From: G963422745 sp965214285
Lineage (GTDB): Bacteria > Actinomycetota > Acidimicrobiia > Acidimicrobiales > Aldehydirespiratoraceae
DNA length: 64,000 nt
Direction: 5' to 3'
Assembly: GCA_965214285.1 (NCBI GenBank)
Contig: OZ243946.1
Location: 1,922,001-1,986,000 of the forward strand
Every line of letters begins with the position of its first letter. Position 1 is the stretch's first letter. Under the pieces are notes generated by a model. That model worked only from the letters and a program-made list of their open reading frames with translations, did not search any database and was not told where the DNA came from. This document shows positions 35,629 to 43,329 of the stretch, piece by piece. The position numbers were made by a program, and so were the translations under genes.

Positions 35629-35634
35629 TAGAAT
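35629..35634 (+). promoter_or_regulatory. -10 box, cysD operon (leaderless)
   Basis: TAGAAT, one mismatch from TATAAT, lies 8 bases before ATG 35643, and there is no Shine-Dalgarno. Confidence 0.6.
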
Positions 35635-35642
35635 CCGCGCTG

Positions 35643-36566
35643 ATGTGCGCAGCGGCGACGACCGATCATCGGCTCAGCCATCTGGAACAGCTCGAGTCCG
35701 AGAGCATCGAGATCATCCGCGAGGTCGTCGCCCAGTCCGAGCGCCCGGTGATGATGTACTCGATCGGCAAGGACAGCTCGGTGATGCTGCACCTCGCCCG
35801 CAAGGCCTTCTTCCCGGCCCGCCCGCCGTTCCCGCTGCTGCACATCGACACCACCTGGAAGTTCCGCGAGATGATCGCTTTCCGGGACCGCACGGCGTCG
35901 CAGACAGGCCTGGAGCTGATCGTGCACACCAACCCCGACGGCCTGGCCGCAGGCGTCAACCCCTTCGACCACGACCCCGCCTACTACACCGACGTGATGA
36001 AGACCCAGGCCCTCAAGCAGGCCCTCGACGCTGGCGGCTTCGACGCGGCCTTCGGCGGCGCCCGCCGCGACGAGGAGAAGTCCCGGGCCAAGGAGCGGGT
36101 GTTCAGCTTCCGCAACCGCTACCACCGCTGGGAGCCCAAGGACCAGCGCCCGGAGCTGTGGAGCCTCTACAACGGCCGGGTCAACAAGGGCGAGAGCATC
36201 CGGGTGTTCCCGCTGTCGAACTGGACCGAGCTCGACGTGTGGGCCTACATCGCCGGCGAGGGCATCGAGATCGTGCCGCTGTACCTGGCCGCCGAGCGCC
36301 CGGTGGTGCGCCGCGACGGCACCCTGCTGATGGTCGACGACGACCGTTTCCGCCTTGAGCCCGGCGAGCGGCCCGAGATGCGCTCGGTGCGCTTCCGCAC
36401 CCTCGGCTGCTACCCGCTGACCGGGGCCGTGGAGAGCTCAGCGTCCACGGTCGCCGAGATCGTCGACGAGCAGCGGCGGGCCACCCGCTCCGAGCGCCAG
36501 GGACGGCTGATCGACCACGACCGTAGCGCCTCGATGGAGCACAAGAAACGCGAGGGCTACTTCTGA
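35643..36566 (+). CDS. cysD: Sulfate adenylyltransferase subunit 2
   Basis: 307-residue ATP-sulfurylase catalytic subunit, close to the usual length. The PP-loop motif MYSIGKDSSVMLHLARKAF, then FPLLHIDTTWKFREMI and FGGARRDEEKSRAKERVFSF, are all characteristic of CysD, with GCYPLTGAVES in the C terminus. With CysN it makes adenylyl sulfate (APS) from sulfate and ATP. The stop and the cysNC start overlap by one base (TGATG). The leaderless -10 box directly upstream supports ATG 35643. No cysH, cysI or sulfate transporter is in the window, so whether the activated sulfate is used for cysteine synthesis or for sulfation cannot be decided. Confidence 0.95.
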   Translation: MCAAATTDHRLSHLEQLESESIEIIREVVAQSERPVMMYSIGKDSSVMLHLARKAFFPARPPFPLLHIDTTWKFREMIAFRDRTASQTGLELIVHTNPDGLAAGVNPFDHDPAYYTDVMKTQALKQALDAGGFDAAFGGARRDEEKSRAKERVFSFRNRYHRWEPKDQRPELWSLYNGRVNKGESIRVFPLSNWTELDVWAYIAGEGIEIVPLYLAAERPVVRRDGTLLMVDDDRFRLEPGERPEMRSVRFRTLGCYPLTGAVESSASTVAEIVDEQRRATRSERQGRLIDHDRSASMEHKKREGYF

Positions 36567-38425
36567 TGGGCAAGGATCTGCTGCGGTTTATGGCCTGCGG
36601 CTCGGTCGACGACGGCAAGTCCACCCTGATCGGCCGCCTGCTGCACGACTCCGAGCTGATCTACGAGGACCAGCTCGCCGAGCTGCACGCCGACTCTGCG
36701 CGGGTCCCGGGCGGCAACGGCCTCGACCTGGCCCTGCTGCTCGACGGCCTGGAGTCCGAACGCGAGCAGGGCATCACCATCGACGTGGCCTACCGCAGCT
36801 TCTCCACGGCCCGCCGCCGCTTCATCATCGCGGACACGCCCGGCCACCCCCAGTACACCCGCAACATGGCGACCGGCGCCAGCAACTGCGCCCTGGCTGT
36901 CATCCTGGTCGACGCCCGCAACGGAGTGCTGGAGCAGACCAAGCGCCACAGCTACATCGCCCGCCTGCTGGGCATCCGCCACATGGTCGTGGCCGTCAAC
37001 AAGATGGACCTCCTCGGCTGGTCGCAGGCCCGCTTCGAGGAGATCTGCGCCGAGTACCGCAGCTTCGCCAAGCGCCTCGACCCGCTGGATCTGTACTGCC
37101 TGCCGATGGCCGCCGCTCACGGCGACAACGTGGTTCATCCCGGCGACAACCTCGCCTGGTTCGACGGCCCGCCGCTGCTGGAGCACCTCGAGACCGTCGA
37201 CATCGCCGCCGATGACGACCTGGGCGTCTTCCGGATGGCGGTGCAGAACGTGATCCGAGCCGACGGCGACTTCCGTGGGCTGGCCGGCACCGTCGCCTCG
37301 GGCGTCGTCCGTCCCGGCGACGAGCTGGTGGCGCTGCCCTCGGGAGTGGCCTCCGCCGTCGAGCGGATCGTGACCTTCGACGGCGACCTCGACGCCGCAG
37401 GGCCGGGCCGTGCGATCGCAGTGTCTCTGAGCGACGAGATCGACGTGAGCCGCGGCGACTGGCTGGTCTCGGATCGCAATGCGCCGCTGCGATCTCACGA
37501 CGTGGAGGCGATGGTCGTGTGGATGAGCCAGGATCCGCTGGAGCCGGGCCGCAGCTATCTGATGCAGACCTGCGGGGGCATCACCAATGCAACGGTGAGC
37601 GCCATCCGCCACCGCATCGACGTCAACACCCTCGACGAGCAGCCGGCCGCGTCGTTGGCCCTCAACGACATCGCCTGCTGCGGCGTCTCCGCGGACCGCG
37701 AGCTGCTGTTCGACCCGTACTCGGTCAACCGCCGGACGGGCTCGTTCATCTTCGTGGACCGCCTCAGCAACGCCACCGTCGGCGCGGGCATGATCCTGGG
37801 CGCCTCGTCGTCGTGGGACCGCACGCCGCAGTCCAGCCTGGTGCGCCGGTTGTCGGGCATCGATGCCCAGGAGCGCTCGATCCGCCACGGCCAGCAGCCA
37901 TGCACGGTGCTGATCACCGGGCTCACCGCGGCCGGCAAGTCGACCATCGCGACGGCGGTGGAGCGCGAGCTGTTCGACCGGGGCAAGGTGACGGTGCGCC
38001 TCGACGGCGAGAACGTGCGCCTCGGCATCAGCCGCGACCTCGGCTTCAGCGCCCCGGAGCGCTCCGAGAACCTGCGGCGGATATCGGAGGTCGCCAGGCT
38101 GGTCAACGGCCAGGGCCTCATCGCCATCGCCGCGGTGGTCGCGCCGGATGCGGCGGTGCGCTCACGGGCCAGGGACCTGCTCACGCCCGAGCGTTTCGTG
38201 GAGGTGTTCGTCGACACGCCCATCGAGGTCTGCCGCGAACGCGACCCCGACGGCATGTACTCCGCCGCGGACCGCGGCGAGATCGAGTCGTTCCCCGGCG
38301 TGTCGGCGCCCTATGACCGCCCCGTCAACATGGATTTGCGCCTCGACACGTCGGTGCAGTCGATCGAGGAGTGCGTGGCAGCGGTCACCGACCTGCTCAC
38401 GGCACGGGGCTTCCTGCGTGGCTGA
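36566..38425 (+). CDS. cysNC: Sulfate adenylyltransferase GTPase subunit fused to APS kinase (CysN-CysC)
   Basis: 619-residue fusion. The N-terminal EF-Tu-like GTPase (about residues 1-430) has G1 GSVDDGKSTLIGRLLHDS, G3 ADTPGHPQYTRNM and G4 NKMDLLG. The C-terminal APS kinase (about residues 445-619) has P-loop ITGLTAAGKST, slightly off the usual GLSGAGKST, LDGENVRLGISRDLGFS and IEVCRERDPDGMY. The GTPase boosts CysD; the kinase phosphorylates APS to PAPS. Such NodQ/CysNC fusions are common in actinobacteria. It is followed, with an 8-base overlap, by a second APS kinase. Confidence 0.95.
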   Translation: MGKDLLRFMACGSVDDGKSTLIGRLLHDSELIYEDQLAELHADSARVPGGNGLDLALLLDGLESEREQGITIDVAYRSFSTARRRFIIADTPGHPQYTRNMATGASNCALAVILVDARNGVLEQTKRHSYIARLLGIRHMVVAVNKMDLLGWSQARFEEICAEYRSFAKRLDPLDLYCLPMAAAHGDNVVHPGDNLAWFDGPPLLEHLETVDIAADDDLGVFRMAVQNVIRADGDFRGLAGTVASGVVRPGDELVALPSGVASAVERIVTFDGDLDAAGPGRAIAVSLSDEIDVSRGDWLVSDRNAPLRSHDVEAMVVWMSQDPLEPGRSYLMQTCGGITNATVSAIRHRIDVNTLDEQPAASLALNDIACCGVSADRELLFDPYSVNRRTGSFIFVDRLSNATVGAGMILGASSSWDRTPQSSLVRRLSGIDAQERSIRHGQQPCTVLITGLTAAGKSTIATAVERELFDRGKVTVRLDGENVRLGISRDLGFSAPERSENLRRISEVARLVNGQGLIAIAAVVAPDAAVRSRARDLLTPERFVEVFVDTPIEVCRERDPDGMYSAADRGEIESFPGVSAPYDRPVNMDLRLDTSVQSIEECVAAVTDLLTARGFLRG

Positions 38426-39017
38426 CGGCCTGCCTGGGCACCCGGTCGTGGCTGAAGGCCCGCCTCAGAGCCCGGCCGCGGCCGACGACGGGCCGGAGTC
38501 GACCGGGCGTACCGTCTGGCTCACCGGGCTGTCGGGCTCGGGAAAGACCACCCTGGCCGTCGCAGTGAAGCAGGCGCTGAGCGAGCGGGGCGTGGCGGCC
38601 TATGTGCTCGACGGCGACGTGATCCGAGAGGGACTCAATGCCGACCTGGGCTTCTCGCCTGAGGATCGCAGCGAGAACATCCGCCGTATCGGCGAGGTGT
38701 GCGCCCTGTTCTGCGACGCCGGCCTGGTGGTGCTGAGCGCCTTCATCTCGCCGTATGCAGCCGACCGAGATCGGGTGCGCGGCCTTCACCCGCCGGGCCG
38801 CTTCGTCGAGGTGCATGTGGCCACGCCGCTTGAGGTGTGCGAGCAGCGCGACGTGAAAGGGCTCTATGCCAAGGCCCGCCGCGGCGAGATCCCGGACTTC
38901 AGCGGGATCAGCGCGCCCTACGAGGCGCCCGACTCGCCTGAGCTGGTGGTCGACACCAGCCGCCCGCTGGCCGAATGCGTGCGCTCGGTGCTGGAGGTGC
39001 TCGGCCTAGAGCCCTGA
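38418..39017 (+). CDS. cysC: Adenylylsulfate (APS) kinase, stand-alone
   Basis: 199-residue kinase with canonical P-loop WLTGLSGSGKTTLAVAV, DGDVIREGLNADLGFSPEDR, NIRRIGEVCALFCDAGLVVL and PLEVCEQRDVKGLY. It duplicates the activity of the CysC domain fused in the preceding gene, but its P-loop is closer to consensus. About 28 Pro/Ala/Glu-rich residues precede the kinase fold. GTG 38418 overlaps the cysNC stop by 8 bases, so it is co-translated. The 3' end overlaps that of the convergent glycosyltransferase gene by 12 bases. A second kinase may raise PAPS for sulfotransferases; this is inference. Confidence 0.93.
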   Translation: MADGLPGHPVVAEGPPQSPAAADDGPESTGRTVWLTGLSGSGKTTLAVAVKQALSERGVAAYVLDGDVIREGLNADLGFSPEDRSENIRRIGEVCALFCDAGLVVLSAFISPYAADRDRVRGLHPPGRFVEVHVATPLEVCEQRDVKGLYAKARRGEIPDFSGISAPYEAPDSPELVVDTSRPLAECVRSVLEVLGLEP

Positions 39018-40028
39018 GCCCGGCGGTCGGCCCGGCTCGTCAGCAAGACCAGCGTCAGTGTCGGGGCCAACGCCGGTGTCGGGGGCCGGCTCGCCGGCGA
39101 AGCCGAGCCGTTCCTTGGTCACATACAGCGGGCGGCGCTTGACCTCGCTGTAGATGCGCCCGATGTACTCGCCGAGCACGCCTATGCACACGAGCTGCGT
39201 GCCGCCCAGGAACATCACCGCGATGAACATCGAGGCCCAGCCGCCGACGCTGGCGTCGTTGAAGATGCGCCCCACGAGCGCGAAGACGATTCCCAGCAGA
39301 GCCACGAACGCCGCCAGCAGCCCGAGCCAGGTGGCGAGGCGCAGCGGCGCGTTCGAGAACGACGAGATGGCCGTGGCGGCCAGCGACCAGCGGCGGCCGA
39401 GCGAGTAGTTGGTGCGCCCGCCTGAGCGCTTGGCGCGCTCGAACGGCACCGCTGCCCGGCGGTAGCCGGTCCAGTCCACCATGGCGCGCACGAAGCGGTT
39501 GTACTCGGGCATCGCCACAAAGGCGTCGACCACCACCCGGTCCATGAGCCGGAAGTCTCCCGTGTCGCGCGACACCGGGGTGTCGCTGAGCCATTCCAGC
39601 ACCCGGTAGAAGACCCGCGAGGTGAGCCGCTTGGACAAGGGCTCGCCGTCGCGGCCCAGGCGCACCCCGTAGGCGATCTCTGCGCCATCCCGCCAGCGCT
39701 CGACCATCTCTGCGATCACCTCGGGCGGGTCCTGCCCGTCGGCGTCGATCAGCACCACGGCGTCGCCTGAGGCGTGCTCGATGCCGGCGGTGCTGGCCGT
39801 CTCGTGGCCGAAGTTGCGCGACAGCGAGATCACCCGCACACGGTCATCGCTGCGCTGGATGCCTCGCAGCAGATCCAGGGTGCCGTCGCTGCTGCCGTCG
39901 TCGACGTAGATCAGCTCGAAGCCCAGCGCCGGTATCTGTTCCAAGGTGGCCGTGAGCCGGGCATGGGTCTCGGCCAGGCAGGCCTGCTCGTCGAAGCAGG
40001 GGACGACGACGGAGAGCAACTCGCTCAT
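39006..40028 (-). CDS. GtrB/DPM1-like polyprenyl-phosphate glycosyltransferase (GT2)
   Basis: 340-residue membrane glycosyltransferase. The GT2 domain has VVVPCFDEQACL, YVDDGSSDGT and the metal-binding DAD at 95-97 (LIDADGQDPP), then RNFGHETASTAGIEHASGDA and DTGDFRLMDR, typical of polyprenyl-phosphate mannose/glucose synthases and phage GtrB. Two C-terminal hydrophobic segments (TWLGLLAAFVALLGIVFALV and MFIAVMFLGGTQLVCIGVLG) anchor it. It transfers a sugar from a nucleotide donor to polyprenyl phosphate on the cytoplasmic face. It lies 56 bp downstream of a GT-C paralogue and beside the GT-C array, whose members would use this lipid-linked sugar. Sugar identity unknown; no GtrA-like flippase is in the window. 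Confidence 0.92.
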   Translation of the reverse strand: MSELLSVVVPCFDEQACLAETHARLTATLEQIPALGFELIYVDDGSSDGTLDLLRGIQRSDDRVRVISLSRNFGHETASTAGIEHASGDAVVLIDADGQDPPEVIAEMVERWRDGAEIAYGVRLGRDGEPLSKRLTSRVFYRVLEWLSDTPVSRDTGDFRLMDRVVVDAFVAMPEYNRFVRAMVDWTGYRRAAVPFERAKRSGGRTNYSLGRRWSLAATAISSFSNAPLRLATWLGLLAAFVALLGIVFALVGRIFNDASVGGWASMFIAVMFLGGTQLVCIGVLGEYIGRIYSEVKRRPLYVTKERLGFAGEPAPDTGVGPDTDAGLADEPGRPPGSGL

Positions 40029-40084
40029 GGCTTCATCTGTGGCGCCACCGAGCGCTCCCTTCGGCGCTGTCTGAGCGCAACGGC

Positions 40085-41695
40085 CTAGGCAGACGGGTTC
40101 AGACGATAGACGGCGCCGTCGGCGAACTCCAGTTGCAGCTCAAGAGTCGGGTTGTCGGCGGCGAGAGCCGGAATGTCGCAGTATTCGACCGTATCACCTG
40201 GGTCGAGATTGGCGAACCAGACGACCCAGCGCGGGCGGTCGAGCCTCTCAAGCTGCTCGCGGCAAGAGAACGCTTCGGACGTCTCGATACTTTCGAGCGG
40301 CTGCAAGCCCAGCAGGAAGAATGCGGCCCACTTGCGATTCGTGATCACAGGCCTGCCTCCGGCTGCCAGATCGAGGTCGCTCTGCTGCAGATGGTCGATC
40401 ATCGGCGAATCGCGCAGGTCGGTCAGGTTGTCCACCAGATTGCCATACCGCACCACTCCATGGGCGCTCACCAGGCCGTGCCTCCCGATGCCGACGAGCG
40501 GAACCAGGCAGACAAGCACGACTGCCACGACAGAAAACTGTCGGATGAGCGGTACTGGCGCGTCCCGATCCCGTGAACGCCGCAGCACCGCGCCCCAGGC
40601 CTCGACGAAGACGAACAGCAGCGCCACGTAAACGGGCAGAAAGTAGCGAGGGCTCGGTGGCTCTCTGGTCCATGCCTGGGTGAACAGGATCGCCAGCGAG
40701 CACACCACCGCAAAGGCAGCGAATGGCGTGCTGCGGGCGGCAGCCAGCGCTCGCCACGGCATACGGATGCGCAAGCCGAGCGCCGCTGCGACCACGGACA
40801 GCACGAGAATCGTCCCGACCCGGTACTCCATGCGCCCGAACAGCCCCAACAGATCCCCTGCGGCTTCCGGGAACGAACGGCCGGTGTCATGGCTCGAACG
40901 ATCTCCTGTCAAGGTGCCGTCGGCGGCCAGATTGCGGGCGAGAACAAGGCCTATCGGCAGGGATCCGGCAGCACCGAAGAGAACCGCTGGCAGCAGGCGC
41001 TGCGTCCATGCCGCTTTCCGCTGGGCGCAGGCAAGCAACAAGACGATGGTGCCGCTGACCACCAATGCCACGCCGATGTAGCGCGTAGACGCGGCCAAGC
41101 CCGCCAGCAGCCCGGATGCCAGCAGCATCTTCAGGCAGGGGGGGGGTCTGCCAGAAGCAGGGTCCCCGCTGCGTCGGAGCAGCTCAGAGAGCAGGATCAG
41201 CGAGCTGATCGCGAGGAACACATAGAGCGGTTCTGAGAGGTACGAGCTGGCGACCCGGTGGTACGTCCTCGATCCTGCGATGGCGAGAGTCGCCACGACG
41301 ACGATCCCGACCGATCGGCACACGCTCCCCATCCACAGCCCCGCCATCAGCACAGTCGAGCCGAACAGCAGCGCGTTGAGAAGGCGGCTGGCCTCCCTGG
41401 CACCGATGCCGAGCCACTCGAAGGGCGCAAGCATCATCGGGTAGCCAGGCGGAAAGATGGTGAGCGGCATTCCGCCGTGCTGGCTCAGGCCTCGGCCGTG
41501 GGCCAGGTTCTCCGCTGTCGATATGTACACGAGCGAGTCGCCTGAGACTCCCGCCCCGTGGTGGGTTCGAAGCAGGACCAAGACCGCCGTGCCCAGAGCA
41601 ATGCCGCCTATGAGCAGGGGCAGCGCTCTCAAGGCGATCGCGCGCACTCTGGCGACGAGCCCAGCCAGTATCGAGACAGGTTTCGGAACGGCCAT
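40085..41695 (-). CDS. GT-C membrane glycosyltransferase paralogue A, in frame, with G9 tract
   Basis: 536-residue multi-pass protein (about ten hydrophobic segments) of the GT-C/PMT-ArnT type. It has the first extracytoplasmic loop with catalytic-type Asp in GVSGDSLVYISTAENLAHGR, then FPPGYPMMLAPFEWLGIGAR and the shared LNALLFGSTVLMAGLWM. The C-terminal soluble domain ends in EYCDIPALAADNPTLELQLE and DGAVYRLNPSA, as in the seven array members. A run of nine G (nine C on the coding strand) encodes Pro184-Pro186 in a loop; here it is in frame. It starts 6 bp after the aldolase gene and is followed by the GtrB-like gene. It is the most diverged paralogue and the only one with the tract in an early loop. 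Confidence 0.85.
   Translation of the reverse strand: MAVPKPVSILAGLVARVRAIALRALPLLIGGIALGTAVLVLLRTHHGAGVSGDSLVYISTAENLAHGRGLSQHGGMPLTIFPPGYPMMLAPFEWLGIGAREASRLLNALLFGSTVLMAGLWMGSVCRSVGIVVVATLAIAGSRTYHRVASSYLSEPLYVFLAISSLILLSELLRRSGDPASGRPPPCLKMLLASGLLAGLAASTRYIGVALVVSGTIVLLLACAQRKAAWTQRLLPAVLFGAAGSLPIGLVLARNLAADGTLTGDRSSHDTGRSFPEAAGDLLGLFGRMEYRVGTILVLSVVAAALGLRIRMPWRALAAARSTPFAAFAVVCSLAILFTQAWTREPPSPRYFLPVYVALLFVFVEAWGAVLRRSRDRDAPVPLIRQFSVVAVVLVCLVPLVGIGRHGLVSAHGVVRYGNLVDNLTDLRDSPMIDHLQQSDLDLAAGGRPVITNRKWAAFFLLGLQPLESIETSEAFSCREQLERLDRPRWVVWFANLDPGDTVEYCDIPALAADNPTLELQLEFADGAVYRLNPSA
41138..41146. repeat. Poly-G tract (9 G) in paralogue A
   Basis: Nine consecutive G on the plus strand (C on the coding strand) encode three prolines in the context AGACCCCCCCCCTGC. 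The gene is in frame at nine. A change of one or two bases would frameshift the gene at residue 184-187. Confidence 0.97.
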
Positions 41696-41701
41696 GAGGG
41701 C

Positions 41702-42514
41702 TTAATCGAGGAACTCCGGCTCGTCTCGGGTCAGCTCGTCCCACCAGGGCTGGAACTGGAACCAGCCCGCCAGGTCGTGCCCCTGGGCCTCGTAGCCCTC
41801 CTTGCAGAGATGGGCGGGTATCTCGATCGGCTCGCCTGCGGCCTCGGCCAGCAGTTGCGACTGGCAGCAGCGCTCCAGGGCCACGAACCACCACACCGCG
41901 GCGTCCACCGATCCGCCGCAGGTGATCAGCCCGTGGTTCTGGTGGATGAGCGCCTTGCGATCGCCCAGCGCTGCGGCCATGGCGCCGGAGACCTCCAGGT
42001 CGAGCACCACGGCGCCGCTGCCGGCGTCGCACAGCGCCACGTCGTCGTAGAACATGGTGGCGTCCTGGCTGATCATCTTCAGCGGCTTGCCCAGCGCCGA
42101 GAACGTCTTGCCGTACATCGAGTGCGAGTGCGCCGCGGCGGTCACGTCGGGCCGGGCCGCGTGAAGCTGCGAGTGGATGGCGAACGCCGCCTTGTTGACG
42201 GGCTTGTCGCCCACGACCACCTCGCCCGTGTGATCCACGCAGATCAGATCCGACACGGTCATCAGCTTGAAGTTGAGCCCGAACGGGTTCACCCAGAAGC
42301 GGTCCTCGAACTCGGGGTCGCGCACCGTGACGTGCCCGGCCACCCCCTCGGCGAGGCGCAGCCTGCCCATGACCCGCAGGCCCGCTGCCAGGCGCTGCTT
42401 GCGGTGGAGCCGCTCGGCCTCGATGTCGGCCGGCTGGGGCGGGCCGTCGAGGCTCAGGCCGTCCTGTTCGGGCGTGAAGGCCCCGAGGTCGAGCTCGGTG
42501 CTGGTGTCGGTCAT
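41702..42514 (-). CDS. Class II aldolase/adducin-family protein
   Basis: 270-residue zinc-dependent aldolase-fold protein. The metal-binding His pair is in AAAHSHSMYGKTF and a third His in IHQNHGLITCG; VNPFGLNFKLMTVSDLICVD is the conserved substrate/phosphate region. The family includes fuculose/rhamnulose-phosphate aldolases, ribulose-phosphate epimerases and decarboxylases, and this divergent subgroup has no firm substrate. It lies between the dienelactone hydrolase and GT-C paralogue A with short gaps (47 and 6 bp), all on the minus strand. ATG 42514 is preceded by short repeats of GGCTCAGTCGGTC. Whether it belongs functionally with the glycosyltransferases, for example in sugar supply, is unknown. 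Confidence 0.86.
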   Translation of the reverse strand: MTDTSTELDLGAFTPEQDGLSLDGPPQPADIEAERLHRKQRLAAGLRVMGRLRLAEGVAGHVTVRDPEFEDRFWVNPFGLNFKLMTVSDLICVDHTGEVVVGDKPVNKAAFAIHSQLHAARPDVTAAAHSHSMYGKTFSALGKPLKMISQDATMFYDDVALCDAGSGAVVLDLEVSGAMAAALGDRKALIHQNHGLITCGGSVDAAVWWFVALERCCQSQLLAEAAGEPIEIPAHLCKEGYEAQGHDLAGWFQFQPWWDELTRDEPEFLD

Positions 42515-42561
42515 CGGCGGGTCCTTGGCTCAGTCGGTCGGTGGCTCAGTCGGTCGGCGGC

Positions 42562-43248
42562 TCAGCCGAGGCTGGCGTGGAAGAAGTCGATGGTCAGCGG
42601 CCACAGCTCGGCGGCGAGGTCTGCGTCGTACACGCCGAAGGGGTCGGTCTCGTTCATCCAGGCGTGGCCCGCGTCGTGAAAGGCGATCTCCACGTCCTTG
42701 CCCATCGCCTGAAGGCGGGCCTGCAGGTCGCGGGCCGCCTCGGCGGGGAAGAAGTCGTCATCGGCGGCGAAATGGCCGCGCACCACGGCGCTCAGCCCGT
42801 CCCAGGAAGGCTCGCTGTCGGGCATCGGGAAGCCGTAGAACGGCACCGCCGCCTTGACCAGGTCGCCGCGCAGCGCCGCCACCAGGAAGGCGAGCATCCC
42901 GCCCATGCAAAAGCCGACCACGCCTATGCCGTCGCCGCTCGTGGCCTCATGGCCTGCCAGGGCGTCGACCGCGGCCGACATGTCCGCCGCGGCGCGCTCG
43001 GGCGGCAGGCTGGTCATCAGCTCGCCCGCCTTGTCCATCTCGTCGTGGCCGGCCAGCTCGCCCCGGTACAGGTCGGGCGCCAGGGCGACGAAGCCGTGGC
43101 CTGCGAGCATGTCCGCGGTGCCCTTGATCTGGGGGTTCAGGCCCCACCATTCCTGCAGCACCAGCAGGCCGGGGCCGCTGCCCGAATCGGGTATCGCCAG
43201 ATAGCCGCGGGCGCCGTCGGGTTCTCGGAGGTCGATCATCGTTCCCAT
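42562..43248 (-). CDS. Dienelactone hydrolase-family alpha/beta hydrolase
   Basis: 228-residue hydrolase with the dienelactone hydrolase catalytic set: nucleophile Cys in GVVGFCMGGMLAF, Asp in the FAADDDFFP strand and His in FHDAGHAWMNE. PGLLVLQEWWGLNPQIKGTA near the N terminus contains the family's conserved Glu. It would hydrolyse a lactone or ester; the natural substrate is unknown. A TAGGGT box lies 8 bases before ATG 43248, so transcription of this gene, and probably of aldolase, paralogue A and the GtrB-like gene behind it, can start here independently of the upstream GT-C array. It separates paralogue A from the tandem array B-H. Confidence 0.9.
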   Translation of the reverse strand: MGTMIDLREPDGARGYLAIPDSGSGPGLLVLQEWWGLNPQIKGTADMLAGHGFVALAPDLYRGELAGHDEMDKAGELMTSLPPERAAADMSAAVDALAGHEATSGDGIGVVGFCMGGMLAFLVAALRGDLVKAAVPFYGFPMPDSEPSWDGLSAVVRGHFAADDDFFPAEAARDLQARLQAMGKDVEIAFHDAGHAWMNETDPFGVYDADLAAELWPLTIDFFHASLG

Positions 43249-43256
43249 GGCCCGCG

Positions 43257-43262
43257 ACCCTA
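43257..43262 (-). promoter_or_regulatory. -10 box, dienelactone hydrolase gene (leaderless)
   Basis: TAGGGT on the minus strand, 8 bases before ATG 43248. Confidence 0.5.
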
Positions 43263-43329
43263 GCGCACGGCGCGGCGCGGCCCTAAGCCGCAGCGCAGCC
43301 CCGAGATGCCGGCAGTCCCGACAGGCTGC

